This document shows positions 1-10,339 of a stretch of DNA of 64,000 nucleotides, piece by piece. A program made the translations under genes and the position numbers. The notes below the pieces were generated by a model that ran no database searches, had not been told where the DNA came from, and worked only from the letters and a program-made list of their open reading frames with translations. The number at the start of each line of letters is the position of its first letter. The stretch's first letter is position 1. The DNA comes from Lantana camara (Eukaryota > Streptophyta > Magnoliopsida > Lamiales > Verbenaceae), in the NCBI GenBank assembly GCA_037501455.1, contig CM074862.1:87381501-87445500 (forward strand). Reading direction: 5' to 3'.

Positions 1-1074
1 CGAGTCGTGTTCTTTAAAGGTAACCGTGTTTCATTGAAAGCAAGTCATGTTCATGACAAGCAAGTCGTGTATCGTGTTACAAGCAAGCCATGTATCGTGT
101 TACCATGTTACCGTGATCGTGTTTGGCGAACTATCGTGTATCGTGTTTATGGGCCCGAGGGTGAGTGTTTGAGCCAACCGGGGAAGCATAGGGCTGACGG
201 GTAACTCACACACCTCTCTCAAACCGTGGGGATGCCCCCTGAATCCACCAGGAGGTTTGGTGGAGGAAGGAGTCCCGTACGTGGGAGTCATGTTCGCGAT
301 GTGCAACGTGATATCGTGGGTGGTTCGGGTCTTGCAAACCCACCACCATTGGAGAAAGGAGAATTTCGTGTTATTGATCGTGTGCACTATAATGACTTGC
401 ATGATAACTTAATCAAATGAAAGTGCAACCCTTCTTCACTGTCGAGGTTGGTTGGAGATCGTGCACGCCCCTCGCCAGGGCCACTGATTGTTATAATAAA
501 CGTTATTATCGTGTTAAACCTGATAGTTGTAATCTCGGGCGAGTTCTATGTTATTCTTGCTTCTATATTATTTTAGTTACAAAACCTTACCCGAGGTTAT
601 AACTTTCATGTTATTTGCGCTAATATATATGTATGCCCCTCACTCAGTCTTCCATGACGCCTCCACCTTTCAGGTTCTTGCAGGTGCACGCTAGGCGGGA
701 GTCGAGTCGTGTCAAGTCCAGTCCATGTAGTCGAGTCAATCACGGTGCATATTGTTTATCTTTGTTTAGAGTTGTTATTATAGTTAATTGTTATTTATAT
801 TCAAAGATGATAATGTATTGATATGTGAAACTAGAACATATGTTACTTGGGTGAACGAGAAACATCATGACATGTATAATAATTATATTTGATAGTGAAC
901 AGTTTATGCTTCCGCTTTCACTCGTTGCATGTATACATTAATCCCGCCTGGCTTGTCGTGTACTGCATTGTCACCCATTCGCTATAGGTTAGTTCATGTA
1001 CGGATTGTCTGTTTCGTATGTGGATTGACGTATAGTGCGGGGGTGTGGCACCTCCACGTGCAAGGGGCGCTACA
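1..1074 (+). repeat. 3' part of a chromovirus-type LTR
   Basis: No coding frame of substance is visible. The right end reads GGGGCGCTACA, the inverse of a TGTAGCGCCCC LTR start. The preceding bases (GTGCGGGGGTGTGGCACCTCC) resemble, in reverse complement, the outer ends of the LARD LTRs at 18649, 44234 and 50623. Immediately to the right the sequence switches to the Tat LTR in mid-element. I therefore read this as the end of a plus-sense Ty3/gypsy chromovirus-type LTR inserted in the Tat 5' LTR. The start and left duplication lie outside the window. Confidence 0.6.
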
Positions 1075-1466
1075 GTCGCTCTCACGCCCTCACGGGCCAC
1101 CACGTGTTAGGGCAACACAGGTTTGGGACCACACGGTCCAATTACCCAATATACCCTCACCCCTAACATATAAATAGGAGAGAACACTTGCATTCTCCCC
1201 CAAGTCATCTTCCACAATACATACTGCACTCACTGTTCTCGGAATTTTCCACCATTTTTTCCTCATCTTCTCAAGCTTCGCATTACCTTCACCACAGTTA
1301 CATCACCACTGCATTTGGCACTCTTGGTGTTATCCTAGCTGGAAGAACCCACGCTCAAAAGGAAACCCAGTTACTGAGGCTCTCACGCCAGTGATGGTCT
1401 TTCCTTTTCCATACAAATATTGAAAGTGTTGTTGCATTGTAGGAAGTTTAGATTCCTGCACCATCA
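1075..1466 (+). repeat. 5' LTR of Tat-like Ty3/gypsy element, truncated
   Basis: This 392-bp stretch matches 29839-30230 end to end with few mismatches by eye and is followed directly by a primer-binding site, so it is the right part of the 5' LTR. It ends in CACCATCA, complementary to the TGATG that opens the full 3' LTR at 29368. About 470 bp of the LTR left of the breakpoint are missing from the window because another LTR was inserted there. Confidence 0.88.
1167..1177 (+). promoter_or_regulatory. TATA box of Tat LTR
   Basis: CATATAAATAG lies about 290 bp before the LTR end, followed by a pyrimidine- and A-rich leader. The same box is at 29931-29941 in the 3' LTR. The position fits the U3/R boundary of a plant LTR promoter. 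No transcript evidence is available. Confidence 0.7.
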
Positions 1467-1470
1467 TTTT

Positions 1471-1488
1471 TGGCGCTGTCTGTGGGAA
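1471..1488 (+). other. Primer-binding site of Tat element
   Basis: TGGCGCTGTCTGTGGGAA begins four bases after the LTR end. It has the form usual for plant Tat-type gypsy elements, one base off the TGGCGCC consensus start. The priming tRNA is not assigned here. Confidence 0.75.
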
Positions 1489-1560
1489 ATCCATCACCAT
1501 CTTCAACTTCATCTGATTCTTTTCTAAGCTAGTTGAGTTGTAACATCTTTTGCTCTAGAA

Positions 1561-3466
1561 ATGGTGACAGCAACAAGGTCTGGGGTGCTAGAAAACAGGG
1601 GTGTTCTTCCTCCTGTCAATGAGGAAAACGCAGGGAACAACGCCCCCGCCCACTACCGGAAATGGGGCCAAAAACACAGAGACCGCCGCTGCAACTCTCC
1701 CCCCCGGTGGAAATGAAGCAGGGGGATCTGGCTGTATTCCTCCTCCACCGACCCTCATTCACAGTGTTCCAGCCTCCCTTCCCGGTGTGTACACCATGGC
1801 CATGCCACCGTCGGGATATGCTTATGTGCAACCCGGGATGATGCCCGGAATGATGCCCATGGTTCAGCCCTATCAGGTGGGAACATTACAACTCCCCATG
1901 TCACTTCCGAGGGAAATACAAGGGGTGGAAATGCCCCAAATCACCACCCAACAACTTCAGGCGCTTTATACGCAATGCGAGGGGCAAGCGGTACAGAATG
2001 CCTGGGAGCACTTCACCACTGCTTATTTCCCCTCAATGGCAGGCGCTCGAGCGGCTCCACCCACAGGAGGACTCCCAGTTCATCCCTTGGTAGCTGCCCA
2101 AAATGTGTTGAGGGCTCCGATGCCTCTGCCACCACCCGTCCAGGAAATGAGGCCCCACCGAGAGTCCAGCAAGGACAGCAGCCCACTGGAAACGAAAGGG
2201 CTCCTGAGGATGAGCGAGCTGAAAATAACGAAGAGGTCGAATCGAGGGCCACAGAAAGGGCAAGCTGCAAAAATGTCGGCGACCCTCAACTTGCTGCAGT
2301 ACTGGAACAGCTCAAGGGACTCTAGAATGTAGTGGAGCAGCTCTCTAGAGCACAGACTCAAGCCCCCCATAGCGGGGGTGAGAGGTCCAGGGCCAAAGAC
2401 GCTCGCCGCCCACGCAGCCATATCTCTCACCACCGTAAAGAAGCAGACTACGAGGAATACGATCCTGAAGACAGGGATTACAGAACTTTGACGGGCGTTT
2501 CCCCCTCATTGACGAGGTTCTGATGACCGGCACGGGGAAGGGCAAAATCCCCACGTCCGTCAATAGGTATGATGGAACAACTGATCCGGCCGAGCATCTG
2601 GATCACTTTGTGCACTTGATGCATTTGTACGAGCATCCGAGCAATTATTGGGCCAAAGTATTTGTCACCTCCCTTGTTGGGATGGCTCAGGATTAGTATA
2701 AGAAGCTTCCTCCACGCTCGATCCGAAGGTACGCCGATCTGACAGATGCTTTTATAAGCCACTTCAACTCCCTGAAGGCCCAGCCTCGGCAGCAACAGCT
2801 CTCTACCGCTTAGTCCAGGGGCCAAATGAGACGCTCAGGTCCTTCATGGGAAGGTTTAACAAAGAAATCCTGCTCGTGGAAAAGCCTTCGATGGATTTCT
2901 TGAGGCATGTACTTTTTGGAGCGAACAATATGAAACACTATGCCAGCAAAGAATTCGTGCAGGAAGTGGCCAAGAAAAAGCCCCGCTAGTAGATGGAGAT
3001 CAGGGATATAGCTGACTCTTTCTTCATCCTCGAGGACATGTATATCGCGAGGGATCAGAAAATCGCAAACGCCCCTCGCCCCAGCAAAGCCCCCGAGGAC
3101 AAAGGAGACTACAACAGGGGTCACCGCCGAAGTCCTATCCCCGCTCGCCGCAACTCCCCGCCTCCGCGTAAGTTCGAACGGATTCCCCTCAACCGCCCAA
3201 TTGTTGAAGTGTATTCCATGGCAGATAAGAAACTCTTTAAGAGACCGCTAAAGTTGAGGGAGACCGAGGCTCAAAAGCCCTCAGGAAAGTACTGCGCTTT
3301 CCATAAGCAGAAGGGGCATGATACCAACGAGTGCCGCCAATTCGAGAGCGAGATCCAGAGGCTTATCGTTGGGGGGCACCTCAAGGAGTTTGTGAAGGTA
3401 TTAGAGAGGTATGACGAGCATTGCGCTGAGCGAGCGCATGCTAGAAGAAGAAGTCGCTCGCGCTAG
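1561..3466 (+). pseudogene. gag: Tat-type gag polyprotein, broken
   Basis: The likely start is the ATG at 1561 (MVTATRSG...), 95 bp after the LTR. The frame shifts near 1600 and several stops follow. The capsid-like retrotransposon gag domain is recognisable around 2540-2980 in pieces, including YDGTTDPAEHLDHF and a later segment equivalent to GxNETLRxFxxRFNKE. The last part, from about 2993, is open for some 157 codons. It has an Arg/Pro-rich linker and a Tat-type zinc-knuckle relative, YCAFHKQKGHDTNEC, then ECRQFESEIQRLI. In an active element this protein packages the RNA into cytoplasmic particles. The stops within the capsid segment mean this copy cannot make full-length Gag. Confidence 0.8.
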
Positions 3467-3540
3467 AGGAGTCCCCGCCACCAGCACACCGAAACAAGCA
3501 ACCGCGGCAAAAGGAAAGCTGTAGATACGGAGAACCAGCC

Positions 3541-4277
3541 CTTTGCGGTCATTCACATGATTGTTGGAGGACCCTCGGGGGGTGATTCTAATACTTCCCG
3601 GCGCTGCCACATTCGGAGTTATGACTAGAGATCATCCCAGTTCAAGCCTGTGCTCTCCGTTGATAGCTATTCATGCTCGAAAGAGAATGACATTGTAGGT
3701 TTCACAGAGAAAGACTTGGAACATACTGTAACACCCCATGGGATTGGTGAAACCTCTTACTGTCCCATGGTGGTTAGTTTAGACGTTCATAACCACGTTG
3801 TAAAGAAGGTCTTGATTGATAGTGGAAGCACTGTGAACGTTCTCCCTTACTAAACGTTTCAAAAAATGAATATAACAAACATTCCGCTCGAACCCCTCAG
3901 AACAGCCCTTATTGGCTTTGGGGGTTCCGAGATTGTCCCTCACGGACAGATTCGCTTGGCTAACTCTTTTGGTCGCGCCCCACAGTGAAAAACTTTGAGC
4001 GTCCTTTACGCAGTCGTTGAAGTGGACCTCCCCTACAACATCATCATTGGACGCCGGCCCTCGTGGGTTTCAATGCAGTAATCTCCACTTATTACTAGAA
4101 AGTCAAATTCCCCACTCCTGATGGCACCGGCGAGGTTCTGTGTAATGTCAAAAAGGCCTGGGAATGCTACATCCTTTCCCTTCGAAGCCACAAGCCCAAA
4201 CAAACTATTCAGGCAGGATCCACCAAACAATCAGTTCACTTTCCCAAATTGGACGAAGATGGCCACGAACTTAAGAG
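3541..4277 (+). pseudogene. Tat-type aspartic protease, truncated start of pol
   Basis: The frame after gag contains FTEKDLEH followed by VLIDSGSTVNVLPY. DSG is the catalytic triad of a retropepsin-like protease, and the downstream IIIGRRPSW matches the LLLGRPW flap-end motif. Stops follow the protease motif and recur downstream (after VLPY, and before ITRK). The frame is cut at 4277 by the copia LTR. No reverse transcriptase, RNase H or integrase of this element is found on the far side (28942 onward), so pol is missing, not merely interrupted. Confidence 0.78.
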
Positions 4278-4988
4278 TGTTGGAAAACACGAATCAGAAA
4301 GCAGCGGAATTTAAAAATTTTTCCAACAAAAGGATCTTGAACTCGCAATCGTGTATCCAAATTCGTAAGGATAGAAAACTTACTTTTCTTTTATTCTTTC
4401 TTGAAGCGTTTCAAGCCACCCAAGAACGCTCTTCTCGCGGCTTGACAACCCGTCCCTCGAAAGTCTCTTTCTACTTCAGAATCCATTGTCGGGATAGCAA
4501 TCCACACCAACCTAGATTCAATTCATGTTAGAGATGTTCTTAACAATATAACATAAAGAAAGAAACATGAAACGAGAAAAACAGGATTGAAACTCCCTTC
4601 GAAAACCAGTTTTGCGAAAGTAGAAAACTGCCAGTCACAAAACCCTCGTGAAAAAATTCATCCTTCAGGATATGGACGAACGGTTTTCGCCATCTTCTTT
4701 GGTTCGATTTTTTCATTCGCTTCACGTCGGGTTCAGAATCTTTTCACCATCCCTTCTGATCCTTTTGCTTAATCCCCACTTTTGGTAAAGCTCGAATCTT
4801 CAAAACTTCTAACTTGAAGCCTCTAGAGATAGTCCACCAACTTGGCTACAATCTAACTAGTAAGGATGCTAGTTCTCTAGTTAGTGTTTAGGCTTAACCT
4901 AGGGTTTTATTTTATCTTGGAGAAAGGAAGGTGTTCAACACATGAACCAAGAATTGTCTATTAGCTCTAAAGGGGAGCATGAGCTCCC

Positions 4989-4998
4989 CTATATATAA
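4989..4998 (-). promoter_or_regulatory. TATA box of copia LTR
   Basis: The minus strand reads CTTATATATAGGGG, a canonical plant TATA box. The equivalent in LTR 2 is near 12760-12770. In LTR 3 (around 27369) the box is eroded to a CTATATGTAG form. Confidence 0.7.
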
Positions 4999-5341
4999 GA
5001 AAGGGGAGGGACGAAATTCCTAGTCCTTAATGGGCTAGGATTTTGGTCTCTCTCTCTCCTATTACTTGATCATCAAGTAATTTTGACTTTGACTTTGAAT
5101 TCTAATTCAAATCAACTTTCAAGAGAGCTAAAAATATCCAAACTATTTTTGGATAATTTTATACTTTATTTATTTAAAATAAATAACTTATTTTATCTAA
5201 TTAATTAATTCGTAATTAATTAACTAGATTATTTTCTCCAAAATAAGACTTTCTTTTTAATTCAAAATTAAACCAAAGTCTATTAAATAATTAATCACAT
5301 TAATTATTTAATACATAAATAAATATACACATATATTTATA

Positions 5342-5409
5342 CACGTGTGTGACACGTGTCACAATGATACGTGTCACTCACGTGAGCCACACGTGTGGTT
5401 TCACACGTG
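5342..5409. promoter_or_regulatory. G-box (CACGTG) cluster in copia U3
   Basis: Five perfect CACGTG hexamers and one TACGTG occur within 68 bp (5342, 5353, 5379, 5390 and 5404, with TACGTG near 5368). The cluster lies about 350-420 bp upstream of the minus-sense TATA box. LTR 2 repeats it at about 13113-13180 with all six hexamers perfect; LTR 3 keeps most of it at about 27721-27790. CACGTG cores are known plant bZIP/bHLH sites, including ABA-response elements. That they drive this promoter is inferred. Confidence 0.65.
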
Positions 5410-6562
5410 TGGAACCCTCTTGGCTTGATTAACTCGTTTAATCATTTTAAAGCCTCAACTCATGTAACCAAGTTGTTGTGTGTGACCCTCTAGGTTCTCA
5501 ATTCAATTAGCAGTGACCCTAATTAATTAATTCACTAATTAATTAATCAGTCCACAGATTAAACGACCATAGTCTAGCAACAGGTGTTTAACCCCTAGCT
5601 GAATTGGAATGTTCGGATTCGACAGAACCTTTAAGTCATTGATTCATGTGAGATACAATCCTCCTACTTACTATCTCTCAACCATGATCTAGGGTAAGGG
5701 AATAATTAGAACCCTAATAATCTGGTCTTAAAGCTAAGTGCATTTCATATCCATTTGATCTCAATCCAAGAAACCCTTTTCTTGATGTCTTGATCTACTG
5801 CCTTGGCCAAGGACTCCATATGGCATATGAATGACTTACACAATAAGAGATCACCTTGCAAATGCAAGTGTAGGTCCTTTCTTGATTCTCATTCACTTTC
5901 ATGAGTCACTTGTGCAGCCCCAGCATAAGCCTTGAATCAGTTGTCTAAGGCGACACCCTTTAAAGCTTATACCAAAGACTACAGAGTTAACTCACAAAGT
6001 AACATGGAACCTCAAGTCTAAGGATCAATTAATCACATCAATGACTCGTGAGATATTTCCTAATCTGGAAGTTTCCATTTCCTGAAATAGAAACTTCCTT
6101 TCCCATTTAGGAATGTTCTCACACGGGGCACCTCAGTGAACTTACTTATTAAAGTAAGCACCCTCATGTATCACGCACGTATCAACTATACACTTTGCAC
6201 CTCCACGAAACAAGGTGGTCCTTCTTAAGGGCGTGATCCCACAAGCAAGCCTTAGAGGAGTCAGGTTGACACTCCCACTGTCTGTAGGACTCATCGGCTT
6301 GGAGTATTTTACTAATCATGACTTATGTGATATAGGGCTCGTTTCATGAACCATTTCACCTAAATGGTAGAGTCCTAAAGTCATCAGGATTAGGGGAGTT
6401 CTCATACATGCGCACGTAATGGAAACACACAAAACACGTATTGGCATATAAAGAAGTGTTTGCCTATAATCAATCGTATATTATTCAAAGATTGTCTATG
6501 ATACAAGAAAAGTCCCAAAGCAGATTACGTCGAATCGGCTTTCTAGGGCACTATTCCAAACA

Positions 6563-6573
6563 ATCTCCCACTT
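6563..6573 (-). other. Copia polypurine tract
   Basis: On the minus strand AAGTGGGAGAT lies directly before the 3' LTR start TGTTTGGAAT. This is the plus-strand DNA priming site expected at this position. An identical tract sits at 14334-14344 next to LTR 2, showing that LTR 2 is flanked by element 3' ends on one side and by a PBS on the other. Confidence 0.75.
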
Positions 6574-9180
6574 GCCCGTAAAAGCCATTTAGGTATTCTA
6601 AGTCCCATCTTCTCAAGATGCACTTTGAGAGCCTATTGACTTTGGGCGTTTCCAAAGTGGATCAGCTATATTCTCTGCTGATGTGACCCTCTTGTTTACA
6701 CATCTCTTAGGAAACACCTTTTCCTTATAAAGTGATTCGTAATCACGTGTTCAGTCTCTTGGTGAGGTCTTGGTTCTCTTACTTGAGCAACCATCCTTTT
6801 TATCATACAATATGATCAAGGAGTTGTTTCATGCTAGGAACTTCATCTAACCAGTTAGATGGAGTTTCTTACCCAAACACTCAACTTAGCGTTATATAAT
6901 ACGACTAAGTTCTCAACTACGACAGTCGAGTTTTGCAATGTCCGTCCTTGGAACCCTTTCCAACACATTGCATTACCATTCTGGTAGGAGTTGTACCCTT
7001 TCAATGATTTCATAATCATCTATGTTTGATGCAACAATTACATCAAAATATCCTTTCAACGATAAGATCTTTTGGGCTCTGTAAACTAATACATATCCTC
7101 ATTTCTTCTCAAGTACTCTGAGGACATCCTTTACAGAGATCTAATGACCTTCTCTGAGGTCATATTAGATTCGGCCTACTACGCTTAGTGTTGCGCCATA
7201 TCTAATTTAGTACATAACTTTTCATACATTATGCACCCTTTCACTTAAAGGGATTTTGGACATTCTAACTTTCTTAAAGTTATCTTAGGACACATACTCT
7301 TCAAGAGAGATGTTCCATTGTCCATACTAAACTCCTTTTAGTACGGTGGTTATGTACTCATTTTGTGATAATCCTTTTATTCTCTTAGATCTATCTTCAA
7401 TAGATCTGAATGTCGAGAATGTAGGATAATCACTAAGATCTTTCATGTCAAATTGTTTCTTAAACAAGAATTGGTAACTTTCACGTCATCCTTGACATTC
7501 CTAATGAGAAGGACATCGTCTTCTAAAGAACCAAAATTGACTCTTACGTCACTAACTTTCATATGTACACTCTGAGACTTATTCGACTTCTATCTGTATC
7601 AAACGATTTGACTGTGGAATCGAATTGTCTAACTCCTAGAAGCCTTTATCAATCCACAGATTGACTTAGGGATTTGCATACCTTATGCATACTCCCACTG
7701 AATATGAGATTTATAGAAATACCTTATTTCAGTCTCTTTTAATCTCATATTGAACAAGATAGTTCTCATATTCATTTATCATGTCTCATAGTCAGAATAT
7801 GAGGATATGGTAAACACAATCCAAAAGGACTTTTGCATTTCAACCGTCAAGAAGGTTGTAATGCTTTCCATTTACTCGAAGCTCTAGGAGCTTGATCCTA
7901 TCAGGTGGATCAACCAAGGTCACAACTCGGTTTAAGTATATGGAATCCATATTGGATTTCAAGGCTTGCTTACACTACTCAGATTCCAAATCTGACAGTG
8001 TCTCCTCTTCAAGTAATTCCTTGGCTATCTAGGAACGCGTTCTAAATGCATCTTAAGAGAAGGGTTTCACACGTGTACATACTCTAAAATTTGGCTAAGT
8101 TTTATCAAATGGGCTCGTTTCTTCTATATGTGGCATGGATATTTTTCCTCAAATTTCTTTGAGGTCTGCTTGCTTGCCTTTCTTCTTCTATAGGAACGAT
8201 TCCTTAAGAAAGGTACATTCCTTTGAGACAAACAACCTTTGTGCAAGGGAATCGCAAAACTGATATCCAATATCGTTGTATAAACTTGAACTCGTTTCAA
8301 GCTTGTCTCCCACTATCCTCTTCACTTAAGAGGATTCCACTATATTCTTGGACAAGAATAATTAGGGAATTTAGTATGCCACATTGCATAGTGCAACTAA
8401 AGGACTGATTTTGGAAGGTGCAAAATTCAAAATCTCTAACTGCATATTCTGGGAGTTTATTCCTAGAATGATTATAAGTCAGTAACACTTGCTATGGAAT
8501 GGACCATATCCTATAAGGTTTCATTCCCTCATTCGGAAACACTAAGGTGTTCTCGAATTAGTTTACTGAGAGATAATCCTATTATCTCTAAGATGACTAA
8601 GGATTTAGTTGCTAAGATATTGGCTATTTCGATCATATCGATTTACCTATAACTTAAGACTACTTCGGTTCCTAACCTCCTTTTTGAAATTCTAAGAATT
8701 TCATATAAGTTTCGAATTTGTACTTCAACAAGTACATTCATTCATAATGATTAAACTGACGATTGTATCTAGTGCTTACATTAAGCATCTTACACTCATC
8801 AGCATGGATCGAAATCCACTAGAATTTTGGCACGTTCCACGTTTCACGCAAACTATGTTTCGGGAACGTTTCCCTTCAAGACAGGATTCATAGGAAATTA
8901 AGTCTCTAGGTTCATTTTCGTAAAATGATCCTAAGATGTCTAACTTGCTAATCCTTTTGTCTCTCAACGTTCCAAAGTAATTCGAAGCTTTGTCATCTCA
9001 CTTACTTTTGTTATCTCGTTGCATGTTCAGGACATTAGTGCCTTGAGTCTTTGCACAACGGATTATGCAGAATTGACTCAAGACTAGTGAATTCTATTCC
9101 TAGTAGAATTACTAAACGAGGTAACATTTCAGAGTACTCATACTCTATGCAGTTCCCTTTCAAAGTCCTTATTTGCTACC
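6574..9180 (-). pseudogene. pol: Copia pol (integrase, RT, RNase H), decayed, unit 1
   Basis: Reading leftward, an integrase C-terminal segment appears near 8200-8300 (GYQFCDSLAQRLFVSKECTF, the copia YxFYDPxxQKVFVSxxxxFL region). The RT active-site box lies near 7500-7530 as EDDVLLIRN, where copia has YVDD. DRSKRIKGLSQNEYI follows near 7350-7420. The RNase H end (RKHVITNHFIRKR, then MGLRIPKW) lies close to the PPT. Stops and frameshifts occur every few dozen codons. The order INT-RT-RH identifies Ty1/copia. It cannot encode working enzymes. Confidence 0.75.
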
Positions 9181-9840
9181 ATAGAAGAAAACGTCCTATT
9201 TGATCTCTAGTGTCTTTTGGGCACACCCCTTACATGCCCCTCTATTGGGCTCTTAAGGGTTTCTTCTTCTTTAGGCGTTCAAGCCTTTAACTTAGGGAGT
9301 TTAGAAGAAGAATTAACCATCTCAACTTTTTATTCCCTTTTAAGGATGCTCTCAACCATTATCAACTAAATGATTAACTATGCTACATTAGCATCATTCT
9401 AGTTGAGCATAAAGGGTTTGAATGATGGTGGAAGCAATGTAAGCAATCAGTGCATAGAGAACTCTTTTCTCGGTTGATGATCGAGACCATAAGATCTTCA
9501 AATAAGATCTTTAGACCTTGTTCGTGTGCACTTGTTTGCTCATTTGGAATATTGAATAATTCCATAGTGTTATACCTTGTAACATTTTCATGAGGTGGTT
9601 CAATTGCTCATAAGTGGTTGGAAAAATCCATTCACCTTAGATTGCTTCTCTTTGGCCCGGGTCAAATTTTCATAATTGAAAACTTCGCCTTTTAGAGAAC
9701 GCCTTTCTCTATTCGGAATCTAAAACGAATTTTAGGGTCCGAAGCCAATTAGAGTTGGTTAGGACTAAGTCAACTTATTTGACTTAAGGATGGATACGAA
9801 TGGGTTTGCATTTCATATTGTAGAGAATCACAGAACTACA
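9181..9840 (-). pseudogene. gag: Copia gag, decayed, unit 1
   Basis: The minus frame near 9383-9590 reads YNTMELFNIPNEQTSAHEQG then LKILFEDL. It aligns with the YNSSKELFQLRMMKGTSILE and LKFFSLAEKL segment of the open gag at 32468. Further upstream fragments match the SNKLISPIYSDYL start. Frameshifts and stops are frequent. It is more eroded than the plus-sense fragment. Confidence 0.65.
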
Positions 9841-10014
9841 ACCTAAATGCTAAGCAGAGAACTAGGTGAGCATGCTGAATAATAACGATATACATAAGAT
9901 AAGGTCTTTAATCTAATGTAGCTCCCACTGTTTTTCAAAGATCTATAATTCCCAAAGATCTAAGAGGAACGCGTTTCCCAATGGGTACTAAGATCCTAGG
10001 CATTTTACCTCGAA

Positions 10015-10339
10015 CCCACGACTCGCGGACATTCTAAGTAAGAACCCTAGGTAGGTACAACCTACCAATTCTAACACCTTTAGAACTCTTAGTAATTATT
10101 TTTGCATCACCTATCTTTCAATATGGACCCACGACTCGTGCGACATCCATATTTACTTAGGCGTTAAGCTAGACCCATCAATCATAAGATCATGATCAAA
10201 ACTTAGTTCGAACGACCCACGACTCGCGGACATCGCCCTTGCTAAAATCGACCATGAAATATTGATCATTTAAAAAAAGGATCAATTAGGTAACTAAGAA
10301 CTAATAAGCTCCACTAGCTATCCCACGACTCGCGGACAA
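10015..10339 (-). repeat. Four copies of an 18-bp motif in the copia leader
   Basis: CCCACGACTCGCGGACAT or a close variant occurs at about 10015, 10128, 10216 and 10322, spaced 88-113 bp apart in otherwise non-repetitive AT-rich sequence. The motif lies between PBS and gag of unit 1. The second internal region has the same four at about 24795, 24907, 24995 and 25097. The plus-sense fragment keeps degenerate forms at about 31950, 32055 and 32140. Confidence 0.75.

Larger units (their letters stand above)
4278..6562 (-). repeat. Copia LTR 1 (3' LTR of first unit)
   Basis: It begins TGTTGGAAAACA and ends TATTCCAAACA on the plus strand, a short inverted repeat typical of LTR ends. To its right lies a polypurine tract read on the minus strand, which makes this the 3' LTR of internal region 1. 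It carries a minus-sense TATA box and a G-box cluster. It is almost identical to 12049-14333. Confidence 0.92.

Noticed and set aside
1188..1394. Open frame after the Tat TATA box, repeated at 29952-30158
   Set aside because: It lies within the LTR R-U5 region, has low-complexity His/Ser content and its preservation merely reflects the similarity of the two LTRs.
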